Positions 1-8,182 of a DNA stretch of 64,000 nt are shown in pieces. This DNA comes from Ignavibacteria bacterium. GTDB lineage: Bacteria > Bacteroidota > Ignavibacteria > Ignavibacteriales > Melioribacteraceae. Position numbers and translations under genes: made by a program. The stretch is from assembly GCA_009773205.1 (NCBI GenBank), contig WPAE01000021.1, positions 1-64,000 of the forward strand. Reading direction: 5' to 3'. The notes under the pieces were generated by a model. That model was given only the letters and a program-made list of their open reading frames with translations. It had not been told where the DNA came from and ran no database searches. Within the stretch, counting starts at the first letter, position 1, and the number at the start of each line of letters is the position of its first letter.

Positions 1-389
1 TCAATAAAGAATTACATTGATGCTCTTAAAAAGCATTTTGAGATAGAAAGTGTTTTTCTTTTTGGCTCATATGCAACTGGTCTAGCCTCTAATGACAGCT
101 ATATAGATTTGGCATTATCAGAGGCGGACGAGGGTCAAATTCCCCGCCTCTTGAGGCGAATAAATAAAATTTGTTTTCAGAAACCTCGCCGCCCCGCCTG
201 CCAAAGCAAAGCGGCGGGCAGGTTGCGGCGAGGAGATTCATTGATAACGTAAAACTCGGAAAACTAACATGGGGAATTAACACAAGAATTGAACCTATAG
301 GTTTTACACCTGAAGAGTTTGAGAGCCGCTTACTCGCTCAAGAAATCAAAAAGAAAGGTTTAAAAATTCCTATAACTAATGATTGCCTG
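1..389 (+). pseudogene. MNT-type nucleotidyltransferase, interrupted by a repeat
   Basis: Frame 1 from the window edge encodes a minimal nucleotidyltransferase N-terminus: a FLFGSYATG motif followed by DSYIDLAL, the usual GSx9DSDID signature with the first catalytic Asp replaced by Tyr. The frame then enters a 91-bp repeat at 119. The matching C-terminal half resumes in a different frame at about 237 with LTWGINTRIEP and FTPEEFE, typical of the end of this family, and runs to about 389. The coding sequence is therefore split by the insertion and out of frame. Family members often act as antitoxin or AMPylating partner of a HEPN protein. Whether a HEPN gene lies upstream cannot be seen, because the window starts inside the gene. 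Confidence 0.75.
119..209 (+). repeat. 91-bp dispersed repeat, copy 1
   Basis: This 91-bp stretch matches 31866-31956 with one mismatch. It contains short GC-rich palindromes (GAGGCGG...CCGCCTC and CGCCTCTTGAGGCG), quite unlike the AT-rich surroundings. It interrupts the nucleotidyltransferase gene. A further GC-rich stretch to about 235 may belong to the same insertion. Confidence 0.85.
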
Positions 390-404
390 TTGTGGCTAAA
401 TCAT

Positions 405-617
405 AATCCCAAAAAATTCATTAGAAATGATTTTTTTGCCGAAGGCCGTCCCGAAAATCGGGACGGGGTTAACCCCGACAAGCATGTAAGATTTTAGTAA
501 GTGTTGAAAATTGAGAGTTTCGACATAACCTATTTACCCTAAAGGACTTAATGCCTGCCCGCTGCAGGCGGGCTTGTCGGCCCAAAGGGCAAATTTTCCT
601 AACGGAAAATTTGGGTT
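405..617 (+). repeat. AACCCAAA-ended element, copy 1
   Basis: The ends form an inverted repeat (left AATCCCAAAAAATTCATTAGA, right AAATTTGGGTT). The interior holds GC-rich hairpins, including GCCTGCCCGCTGCAGGCGGGC and a TCCTAACGGAAAA stem. The element recurs in opposite orientation at 9971-10130 and in shorter form at 34258-34362. No coding capacity is visible. Confidence 0.75.
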
Positions 618-975
618 GAATTATAATTATACCAAGTACAAGGAAGTTTGTTCTTTTGAAGAATTCGGGAAACATGCTGTTTCGAACTTTAAAGCATAAA
701 ATACAGCGAAACTTTACTGCATGTTTAATCTCATTACATATAATCAAAAAAATGTTTCTATGATTTCGTTTTTAGATGCACATTTATTTGTGAAGGGCAG
801 AAAGATTTATCGCGGAGCAAACAGGCGTGTTTGGAAAAACAAGACTTACATCAATGAGCCTACTATAAAAAGGTATTTCGGATGAAAAAATGCTTTGATT
901 ATTGCTCAAATTCAAAGTGCAAAAACTCAATTTGAGGCTTTTTAGAGTATAAATTTTACAAAAAGGAAATGTTAA
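618..975 (+). other. Intergenic stretch with a 54-codon ORF and a repeat
   Basis: No recognisable gene lies here. An ORF of 54 codons (721-885) has a basic C-terminal half (KGRKIYRGANRRVW) that I do not recognise. Its last residues, TIKRYFG, and its stop codon come from the repeat at 862-949, so it is probably a gene remnant fused to the element. The last 25 bases carry AAAGGAAA, a ribosome-binding site for the gene at 976. Confidence 0.4.
862..949 (+). repeat. 88-bp inverted repeat, left copy (GAGCCTAC family)
   Basis: The 88 bases are identical to the reverse complement of 6111-6198. The full element probably starts at 856 with GAGCCTACTATAAAAAGG and ends GGCTTTTTAGAGTA, so its own ends are imperfect inverted repeats. 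It ends 26 bases before the first gene of the acyl-transfer operon, so the operon's promoter must lie in or upstream of it. Confidence 0.9.
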
Positions 976-2370
976 ATGGAAAACAAAATAAAACAGCCTC
1001 TTTACATTTTAAGTCTCGCGGTTGTATTGCTTGTGGCTTTATCGTTTGTAAAGGTTGAATACTTTATTGAAAGAATTAATTTTACAATTAGAACCTTTGA
1101 TTTACTTTCCGATATAAAAGATATAAATGTAGAAGAACCGGCTATTAATTTTCTTGTAGGCACGCCAGCCGTAAATAAAGCCTCGCTAAATATTATTCCA
1201 TTAGTTATTGAAGCAGCAAAACGGGCTGATGAATTATTTAGAGAACCCTCTCCTGCGCAAGGAGTAAAAACACCAATTATAGGAAACACAGCTCAGTTGC
1301 GTAATTTTTTTGAGGCAGTTAAACTTGCAAAATCAAAAAGCGTGCGTGTTGCGCACTTTGGAGATTCTGCAATAGAAGGAGATTTAATAACTGCCGATAT
1401 CAGAGAAACTATGCAAAACAAGTTTGGCGGTAACGGTGTTGGCTGGTTAGGAATTGTTTCTCAAGACATTACTTTTCGGTTAACAACAAAGCATTCTTTT
1501 TCACAAGGCAATTGGGACGCAGCTTCGGCTTATACTAACAATCCCAAAGGTCTTCCTTTTGGAATTAGCGCAGAAGCAGCCGTTCCAAAAGGAAACGCAT
1601 GGGTTCAATATGAAACTACTCCGATGAGAAGATACCTTCGCGATTTTAACACAGTAAAACTTTATTACACAAACGCAAAGACTTCATCAATTAATTACAC
1701 ATTTGATGGCGGTTCAAAGCAAACAATGGCTCTTAAACCGGGAGCAGGTGTTCAAGAGTTAATTTTAAAAGCTGCGGGTAAGGCAAAGAAAATTAGAATT
1801 GATTTTCCGGTTGCTGAACAAGCTGTTGTCTTTGGTGCTTCTTTAGAAAATGATCCGGGCGTTTATGTTGATAACTTTCCTCTTCGCGGAAACAGCGGCG
1901 TTGATCTTCAGCAGGTAAGCACTGCAACACTTAAAGAATTTGCAAAATATATGGATTACAAACTCATCATCCTTGAGTTTGGTTTGAACATTGCAGGCAA
2001 CAAAACCGATTACACTTGGTACGAACGCGAAATGACAAAAGTGATTAACAACTTCAAAGCCGCATTTCCAAAAGCAGCTATAGTTTTGATTTCGGTGCAT
2101 GATAAATCAATGAAAAAAGGAAGTGAGTTTATTACCGATCCGGCAATTATCCGTTTAGTAAACGCACAGAAAAATTTAGCAAAGACTACAGATGTTGCTA
2201 TTTGGAGTTTATTTGATGCAATGGGTGGACAAAATTCTATGCCTTTATGGGTAAATGCAAATCCTCCATTAGCATTTAAGGATTATATTCACTTCAATGA
2301 TCAAGGAGCTAAAAAAGTAGCTCAGCTTTTTACAGAAGCATTATTTGAACAACTCAATAAGAGCAAATAA
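976..2370 (+). CDS. SGNH/GDSL-type esterase, membrane-anchored
   Basis: 464 aa. A hydrophobic N-terminal segment (about residues 8-26) suggests a signal anchor that places the domain in the periplasm. The SGNH hydrolase motifs are visible: HFGDSAIEGD with nucleophile Ser131, a FGLNIAGN block near the middle, and DYIHFNDQG near the C-terminus supplying Asp and His. The next gene starts directly after its stop codon, and a ligase, an ACP and an MBOAT follow. By analogy with DltD and AlgJ/AlgX, which work beside an MBOAT, it probably completes or edits acyl transfer onto an envelope polymer. The acceptor is unknown. Family assignment is firm; the role is inferred from context. Confidence 0.8.
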   Translation: MENKIKQPLYILSLAVVLLVALSFVKVEYFIERINFTIRTFDLLSDIKDINVEEPAINFLVGTPAVNKASLNIIPLVIEAAKRADELFREPSPAQGVKTPIIGNTAQLRNFFEAVKLAKSKSVRVAHFGDSAIEGDLITADIRETMQNKFGGNGVGWLGIVSQDITFRLTTKHSFSQGNWDAASAYTNNPKGLPFGISAEAAVPKGNAWVQYETTPMRRYLRDFNTVKLYYTNAKTSSINYTFDGGSKQTMALKPGAGVQELILKAAGKAKKIRIDFPVAEQAVVFGASLENDPGVYVDNFPLRGNSGVDLQQVSTATLKEFAKYMDYKLIILEFGLNIAGNKTDYTWYEREMTKVINNFKAAFPKAAIVLISVHDKSMKKGSEFITDPAIIRLVNAQKNLAKTTDVAIWSLFDAMGGQNSMPLWVNANPPLAFKDYIHFNDQGAKKVAQLFTEALFEQLNKSK

Positions 2371-4104
2371 ATGAGTGAGTTTAATTTCGACATAGAAGAA
2401 GCTAACACGCTTTGGAAAAGATGGTCTCTTAACGCTAAAAAATATACAAACCGTGAAGCTATTATTCATTGGGTGGCAGATGGCGAACCGCACCGTTGGA
2501 CTTTTGGCGATTTACTCAATTCGGCAAAAAAGTATTCTGTTCATATAAAAGAAGCAGGAATAGAACCGGGCAATGTTTGCGCAATTGTAATGAGGCACAA
2601 TCCAAACTTTTATCCAATTTATCTCGGAATCAGCAGAACTGCCGCGCTTCCGGCTTGCCTTGCTTATCCAAATCCAAGATTACATCCAGATAAATTTCGG
2701 CAGGGAATTGAAGGAATGTCTCAGCGTTCAGGGTTGGATTATATTTTAACCGAACGCGAACTTGAACCGCTTATTCGTCCTTTAATTGAAAAACCGGGCA
2801 GCACAATTAAGGATATTCTTTTTCCGCTTGAGTGGGAAACGCAAAGCGAAGTTGATCCAAAAGTAGATGAAAAGATTGAAGCTATTGCAGAAAGTGTGAA
2901 AGATACAGACCCGTTTTTACTTCAGCATTCAAGCGGAACAACTGGTTTGCAAAAGCCTGTAGTGCTTTCTCATGCCGCAGTTCTTAATCATGTAAAATAT
3001 TACGGCAAGTCAATCGGTTTTAAAGAAACAGATAAAGTAGTAAGCTGGCTCCCTCTTTATCATGATATGGGATTAATTGGTGCATATCACATTCCGCTTG
3101 CTTGTGGAATTCCATCGGTTCAAATAGATCCGTTCCAATGGGTGCTTGCGCCTGTAATTCAGCTCGAAGCAATTACTAAAGAAAAAGGAACACTGCTTTG
3201 GCTTCCAAATTTTGCTTACAATATTTATGCAGAAAAAATTGATGCAGAAGAATTAGAGGGAGTTGATCTTTCAAGCGTAAGAAGAGTTATAAATGCAAGC
3301 GAACCAATCCGCCACGATAGCCACCAAAAATTTGCAGACCGTTTTGTTAAGTTTGGATTTAATCCGCTTGCATTAACCGGAATGTATGGAATGGCAGAAA
3401 CAACGTTGGCTTGCTGCCAAACTGAAGATGGAAAACCAATCTCTGAAGTTGCTGCTGATAGAAATGAATTATCGAACGGGAAATTCAAGTTTGCAGAAGC
3501 AGATGCTGTAGTTCGTATTTGTGTTTCTTCCGGTGTGTTAATTGATGAATGCAAAATGAAAATTGTAGGTGAAAATAGAAATGAAATTGCTGATGGTTTA
3601 GTTGGCGAAGTTGCCGTTCACTCAATTTCGATGTTTGACGGCTACAGAAACTATCCCGAAAAAACAGCGGAAGTTTTTGCGGGCGGCTGGTTTTACACCG
3701 GCGATTATGGATTTAAGCACAACAACGAGTTTTACATCATCGGAAGAAAGAAAGACATTATTATTGTTGCCGGAAAAAATATTTATCCAGAAGACATAGA
3801 AAATGTTGTAAACCATGTTGAAGGCATTGTGCCAGGACGCGTAATTGCTTTTGGCGAAGATGATGAAGCAATGGGAACGGAGCAAGTAGCAGTTGTTGCT
3901 GAAACAAAAACAGAATCTGAAGAAGAAAAGAAAAACACTCGGATGGCAATTTTGCGCGCAGGAATGAGTATTGATGTTAATATTCATAAAGTATATTTAG
4001 TTCCTTCGCGCTGGCTTATAAAAAGCTCTGCCGGCAAACCAAGCCGTAAAGCAAATAAAGAAAGATTAATAAGTGGAAACGATCCACAAGTTTGGAGTAA
4101 ATAA
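2371..4104 (+). CDS. Fatty acyl-AMP ligase-like adenylate-forming enzyme
   Basis: 577 aa, the usual length for an ANL-superfamily enzyme. Visible motifs are the phosphate loop HSSGTTGLQKP, the A5 motif YGMAETTL, the A7/A8 region TGDYGF...IGRKKDIIIVAGKNIYPEDIE, and a C-terminal GKPSR with the catalytic Lys. The YPNPRLHPDKF segment and the A8 wording resemble fatty acyl-AMP ligases more than CoA ligases. It starts immediately after the esterase stop and overlaps the ACP gene by one base, so it most likely activates a carboxylic acid and loads it on that carrier, as DltA does for DltC. The acyl substrate cannot be read from sequence. Confidence 0.85.
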   Translation: MSEFNFDIEEANTLWKRWSLNAKKYTNREAIIHWVADGEPHRWTFGDLLNSAKKYSVHIKEAGIEPGNVCAIVMRHNPNFYPIYLGISRTAALPACLAYPNPRLHPDKFRQGIEGMSQRSGLDYILTERELEPLIRPLIEKPGSTIKDILFPLEWETQSEVDPKVDEKIEAIAESVKDTDPFLLQHSSGTTGLQKPVVLSHAAVLNHVKYYGKSIGFKETDKVVSWLPLYHDMGLIGAYHIPLACGIPSVQIDPFQWVLAPVIQLEAITKEKGTLLWLPNFAYNIYAEKIDAEELEGVDLSSVRRVINASEPIRHDSHQKFADRFVKFGFNPLALTGMYGMAETTLACCQTEDGKPISEVAADRNELSNGKFKFAEADAVVRICVSSGVLIDECKMKIVGENRNEIADGLVGEVAVHSISMFDGYRNYPEKTAEVFAGGWFYTGDYGFKHNNEFYIIGRKKDIIIVAGKNIYPEDIENVVNHVEGIVPGRVIAFGEDDEAMGTEQVAVVAETKTESEEEKKNTRMAILRAGMSIDVNIHKVYLVPSRWLIKSSAGKPSRKANKERLISGNDPQVWSK

Positions 4105-4337
4105 TGATTTCGCAAGAATTAAAAACAGTAATTTTAAAACAGCTTAATCTTGATGACTTCGATCTTCAAGGTGAAACAATTGCACCACAAGTTCCAGGCT
4201 GGGATTCTCTCAATCACATCAATATCATTTTGGCGGTTGAGCAAAAATTTGGAATTAAGTTTAAGAGCCGAGAGCTGCTTCAGCTTAAATGTGTTGGCGA
4301 TCTGCAAAAACTTGTTGATTCAAAATTAGGCAAATGA
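4104..4337 (+). CDS. Acyl carrier protein
   Basis: 77 aa, normal for a stand-alone carrier protein. The phosphopantetheine attachment site is GWDSLNHI with Ser35, followed by the helix III region (AVEQKFGIKF). The start codon shares one base with the ligase stop (TAATG), implying translational coupling and a dedicated partnership. It is not in a fatty-acid synthesis cluster, so it is more likely a specialised DltC-like carrier delivering the acyl group to the MBOAT enzyme encoded 111 bases downstream. Confidence 0.9.
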   Translation: MISQELKTVILKQLNLDDFDLQGETIAPQVPGWDSLNHINIILAVEQKFGIKFKSRELLQLKCVGDLQKLVDSKLGK

Positions 4338-4448
4338 TTCTTCCATAAGCGTTCTTTGCGTTTTTTTGTATGTTATAGCGTGGAAAAAAATAGCGAGTTC
4401 ATGCAAAGTACGATAAGCTAACGCAAAGCCGCAAAACTAAATCATTCT

Positions 4449-5945
4449 ATGTTCAATATTAATATGCAATATGTTTGGGATTTGCTAAAATACAATCCCT
4501 CCGACCCGCTGATTTTCAGCACGAGCTTATTTCTCTTTTTGTTTGTCTTCTTTTTACTCTTCTACAATTTGTTTGGCAGAAACAAAATGGTTCGGCTTGG
4601 TTTGTTAATTGTCTTCTCACTTTACTTCTATTATAAATCTGCTGGATACTATGCCGGAATACTTGTTGTTTCTGCGATTGTAAATTTTTTCTTCGCAAAG
4701 TTTATTGCCTCAACAGAAAATTTTACATGGAAACGGATTCATCTCGCTCTTGCTGTAATTCTAAACATTGGGATACTTGGTTACTTCAAATACACAAATT
4801 TTATCGTACAGATTTTTGCAGAAATGAGTAGCAGCCGGTTTGAGCCTCTTTCAATATTTCTGCCTATAGGAATTTCTTTCTACACATTCAAATCCCTTAA
4901 TTATGTTTTTGATGTTTACTTAGATAACATGGAGCCAACTAATAGTTTCCGTGATTTTTGTGTTTATGTTTTCTTCTTTCCTAATTTGTTGATGGGACCA
5001 ATTGACCGCGCCGCTGATTTTCTGCCACAAATTCAAAAAGAATTGTTTCTCTCCAAAGAAGATTTAGGCAAAGCAACTTTATTAATCATCGCCGGCTTAT
5101 TTAAGAAAGTTGTAGTTGCAGATTACATAGGCTTAAACTTTGTGGATAGAATTTTTGATTACCCGCTTCGCTACACAGGCGTAGAAAACTTACTTGCAAT
5201 TTATGGTTACGCTCTGCAAATCTATTGCGATTTCTCCGGTTACACCGATATGGCAATTGGCATAGCATTATTCTTAGGCTTTAAGTTGATGGATAATTTT
5301 AATGCACCATTCAAAGCAACAAGCATTGCAGATTTTTGGCGGCGCTGGCATATTTCTTTAAGTAAATGGCTGCTTGATTATTTATTCAAGCCAATGCAAT
5401 TCAGTATGCGCACGCTTAGAATTTGGGCAAATGTTATTGCTTTATTTATCACATTTGTAATCTGCGGTTTTTGGCACGGCGGGGCTTGGAATTTTATTAT
5501 CTGGGGTGCGCTTCATGGCTTTATGATGTCAGTTGGTTTATTAATCCAAAAACCAAAGCAATCACTTTACAAACTATTGCGAATTAACGACACAAAGTTT
5601 TTACGATTCTTCCAGGCAATTATTACTTTTCATTTAATTGCGGCTTCGTTTCTAATTTTTCGCACAAATGATTTCCAGATAATTAAAGATATGTTTTCTC
5701 AAATCTTCTATTTTTTCCACGCTGCGGTGTTCTTGCAGTTTGCAGAAAAACTGCCAATTATTTTTGGATTAATGACATTGGGTTTTGCTTTACATTTTAT
5801 GCCGGTAAAACTGGAAAACGGAATAAAAAAAATATTTACTTCATTTCCTTGGTTTGCGCAAGCATTAATTTTGGTTGTTGTAATTTGGATAGCGGCGCAG
5901 TTCAAATCCGCTGATATTACCCCGTTTATTTACTTCCAGTTTTAG
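4449..5945 (+). CDS. MBOAT family O-acyltransferase (AlgI/DltB-like)
   Basis: 498 aa with about ten hydrophobic segments. The MBOAT signatures are clear: IYCDFSGYTDMAIG, FWRRWHISLSKWL, and FVICGFWHGGAWNFIIWG containing the invariant catalytic His. AlgI and DltB relatives move an acyl group across the inner membrane to a polymer or to an SGNH partner. With the esterase, ligase and ACP just upstream it completes a four-part acyl-transfer system. The start at 4449 has no strong ribosome-binding site; an in-frame ATG at 4464 is an alternative. Confidence 0.92.
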   Translation: MFNINMQYVWDLLKYNPSDPLIFSTSLFLFLFVFFLLFYNLFGRNKMVRLGLLIVFSLYFYYKSAGYYAGILVVSAIVNFFFAKFIASTENFTWKRIHLALAVILNIGILGYFKYTNFIVQIFAEMSSSRFEPLSIFLPIGISFYTFKSLNYVFDVYLDNMEPTNSFRDFCVYVFFFPNLLMGPIDRAADFLPQIQKELFLSKEDLGKATLLIIAGLFKKVVVADYIGLNFVDRIFDYPLRYTGVENLLAIYGYALQIYCDFSGYTDMAIGIALFLGFKLMDNFNAPFKATSIADFWRRWHISLSKWLLDYLFKPMQFSMRTLRIWANVIALFITFVICGFWHGGAWNFIIWGALHGFMMSVGLLIQKPKQSLYKLLRINDTKFLRFFQAIITFHLIAASFLIFRTNDFQIIKDMFSQIFYFFHAAVFLQFAEKLPIIFGLMTLGFALHFMPVKLENGIKKIFTSFPWFAQALILVVVIWIAAQFKSADITPFIYFQF

Positions 5946-6327
5946 GCGTTTTTGTTCTCTTTTATCGTTCTTTCTTTTTTTTGAAATAATGCTATCTCAT
6001 TCGGCTAAATAATGTACTCCGTCAAGCATGAGTTGCTTTTAACGATAAGGTTACGGACGAGACGGACAATCGGGAGATACCAACCTATAATAGCATAATA
6101 TTTATGAGCCTACTCTAAAAAGCCTCAAATTGAGTTTTTGCACTTTGAATTTGAGCAATAATCAAAGCATTTTTTCATCCGAAATACCTTTTTATAGTCA
6201 TGTAAGAAGTCTTCCACTTGAGTTCTGGTTGCATTTTCATTTATTTTTAGCTATTAATACTATTAGAGTATATTTTATTATTTAATAGTTATTAATTTCA
6301 ACTAAGCGGATATATACAAAGGCAGGT
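5946..6327. other. Intergenic region after the MBOAT gene
   Basis: There is no gene in these 382 bases. About 94 of them (6106-6199) are the right copy of the inverted repeat. I could not assign the rest. Bases 6240-6310 are strongly A/T-rich and could hold the promoter of the following cluster. Confidence 0.6.
6111..6198 (-). repeat. 88-bp inverted repeat, right copy (GAGCCTAC family)
   Basis: Perfect reverse complement of 862-949. The element begins at 6106 with GAGCCTACTCTAAAAAGCC. On the minus strand the sequence entering it again reads TIKRYFG and stop, as at the left copy. Confidence 0.9.
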
Positions 6328-6588
6328 ATGAAAATGACGGATCTAATATTTAGTAAAGTTTCTTCTGCTCTTTTCTTTTTTCTAATGTTTTTTTTATCTG
6401 CCAGACTATATGGAATAAGTGAAGGGGTGATATTATATATAGACCCGGGCACAGGCAGTCTTTTTTTTCAAATTCTCTCTGCAATAATACTTGCAATATT
6501 ATTTTACTTATCGCTTATTAAAAAGACCATTGCAAAATTATTCAATAAAGTTAAAAGAATATTTGTAAAAGAGAGCGTGGATGTTTAA
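6328..6588 (+). CDS. Small membrane protein with YIDPGTGS motif
   Basis: 86 aa. An N-terminal hydrophobic segment (residues 8-25) is followed by the YIDPGTGSLFFQ motif, a second membrane helix (about 45-65) and a very basic tail (KKTIAKLFNKVKRIF). I recall similar short (Y/I)xDPGTGS proteins near envelope glycan or sulfatase-like genes, but no function that I can name. It is the first gene of a cluster with the methyltransferase and sulfatase-like genes, 106 bases before the former. A second ATG six bases downstream (6334) has the better spacing from GGCAGG. Confidence 0.6.
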   Translation: MKMTDLIFSKVSSALFFFLMFFLSARLYGISEGVILYIDPGTGSLFFQILSAIILAILFYLSLIKKTIAKLFNKVKRIFVKESVDV

Positions 6589-6694
6589 TCTACTCTTGCG
6601 AAACAAAAATGTAGCAATGCATTTTATTCGCAAATCTCAAAATCATTTTTAAATCTTTTAGATTGAACAATAATGTATTTTCAATAAAGGGTAA

Positions 6695-8182
6695 ATGAAA
6701 ATAACTTTTTCACGCGATCCAAGTGGATTTATCTTCAGGCATAATGGCAGAATTTATCGAGCCATCAACTATTCTTACCAGAAGGATTATGAACATTTAA
6801 TTCAATCTGGTCTCTACGAAAACTTGGTTTCCGAAAATTTATTAATTCGGCACGAAGAACAGAAATTAGAAAACTTTTTCCATATCGGAAATACTTTCGA
6901 AAGCTGTTATAAAATATTAAAACCCGTTGAGATTGAATTTTTATCATATCCATACGAATGGTCATTCGAACAATTAAAAGACGCTGCAATTGTAACACTA
7001 CGACTTCAAAAACTTGCTTTAGATTATAACATGTGTCTCAAAGACGCTTCAGCTTACAACATTCAATATCTGAATTGCAAGCCGATTCTTATAGATACTT
7101 TGTCATTTGAAATTTATAAAGACGGATATCCTTGGATTGCTTACAAACAATTCTGTCAGCATTTTCTTGCTCCACTTTTGTTAATGAAATATAAAGATGT
7201 AAGATTGCATAGGCTGATAAGCGATTTTGCTGATGGTATTCCGTTGGATTTAGTTAATTCCTTACTGCCTCTTAGATGTAAACTTAACCTCAGTATATTT
7301 TTACACATAAGTCTGCACTCGAAGGCACAAAAAAGATTCACAAACAGAAAAATTACCTCGTTAAAGGGTAGGTTTTCCAAGAAGTCGTTCTATGGTCTGA
7401 TTGATAACCTGATGAACTTAGTCAAAAATCTTGAGCTTGGGCATGTAGAATCAAAAAAACTTATTGACAAAAACTCACATTGGTTAAAATATTATGAAGA
7501 AGGGATACTTAACACTGAATATCTAAACACGAAGATTAAGTTGGTAACTAAAATTCTCGAGAAAGAAAAACTTTTAACGTTATGGGATTTAGGCTCAAAC
7601 ATCGGGATGATTAGTAAAACTGCTGCTGAAAAAAACATCAAAGTTGTTTGTTTTGATTTGGACCCATTAGTGATTAATAAGGTTTACTGCGATTGTAAAG
7701 TACACAGCCAATCAAATGTTCTCCCTTTAATTATGGATTTAGCAAATCCAAGTCCCTCATCTGGCTGGATGCTATCCGAACGGAATTCATTTGTGGAGCG
7801 CCCGCTTCCCGATATGGTAATGGCGCTTGCAATAATTCATCATCTTGCAATTGCCAACAATATTCCTCTTGGGTCTTTAGCAGAATTTTTTTCAAAAATT
7901 TCAAAAAGGTTATTGATTGAATTTATACCTAAGAACGATCCGAATGTAAAACTACTTTTGCGTAATCGAGAGGATATTTTTGCGCAATATGATCAATTTA
8001 ATTTTGAAAAGGAATTTGAAAAATATTTTAGAATATTATTATGCGAACAGATTGAAACACCGGATCCTAAATGCGGCATAGGAAGAATATTGTACTTAAT
8101 GGAAATTAAACAATCTGCTCAAACAGTTAAACCAGCGCAAGAAAGTGTAGGAACATTGTTAAATGAAAACTATAAAGAATAA
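6695..8182 (+). CDS. Two-domain protein: kinase-like region plus SAM methyltransferase
   Basis: 495 aa. The N-terminal half contains LKDASAYNIQ and then ILIDTLSFE, which resembles the catalytic loop (DxxxxN) and metal-binding Asp of aminoglycoside-phosphotransferase-like kinases. The C-terminal half has a class I methyltransferase motif I (LWDLGSNIGMIS), motif II (VVCFDLDP), and an ALAIIHHLAI block before LLIEF. I recall this layout in NoeA-like proteins annotated as SAM-dependent methyltransferases. It overlaps the sulfatase-like gene by 20 bases. The likely target is a saccharide or lipid-linked envelope precursor; that is inference. Confidence 0.7.
   Translation: MKITFSRDPSGFIFRHNGRIYRAINYSYQKDYEHLIQSGLYENLVSENLLIRHEEQKLENFFHIGNTFESCYKILKPVEIEFLSYPYEWSFEQLKDAAIVTLRLQKLALDYNMCLKDASAYNIQYLNCKPILIDTLSFEIYKDGYPWIAYKQFCQHFLAPLLLMKYKDVRLHRLISDFADGIPLDLVNSLLPLRCKLNLSIFLHISLHSKAQKRFTNRKITSLKGRFSKKSFYGLIDNLMNLVKNLELGHVESKKLIDKNSHWLKYYEEGILNTEYLNTKIKLVTKILEKEKLLTLWDLGSNIGMISKTAAEKNIKVVCFDLDPLVINKVYCDCKVHSQSNVLPLIMDLANPSPSSGWMLSERNSFVERPLPDMVMALAIIHHLAIANNIPLGSLAEFFSKISKRLLIEFIPKNDPNVKLLLRNREDIFAQYDQFNFEKEFEKYFRILLCEQIETPDPKCGIGRILYLMEIKQSAQTVKPAQESVGTLLNENYKE

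Noticed and set aside
171-497. 108-codon plus-strand ORF as an independent gene
   Set aside because: Its first 65 bases lie in repeat sequence and its tail in another element; only the middle is coding-like, as the C-terminal half of the broken nucleotidyltransferase.
3622-3987. Long minus-strand ORF inside the AMP-ligase gene
   Set aside because: It is a shadow frame of a clear gene, rich in Phe, Cys and Asn from antisense reading, with no family features.
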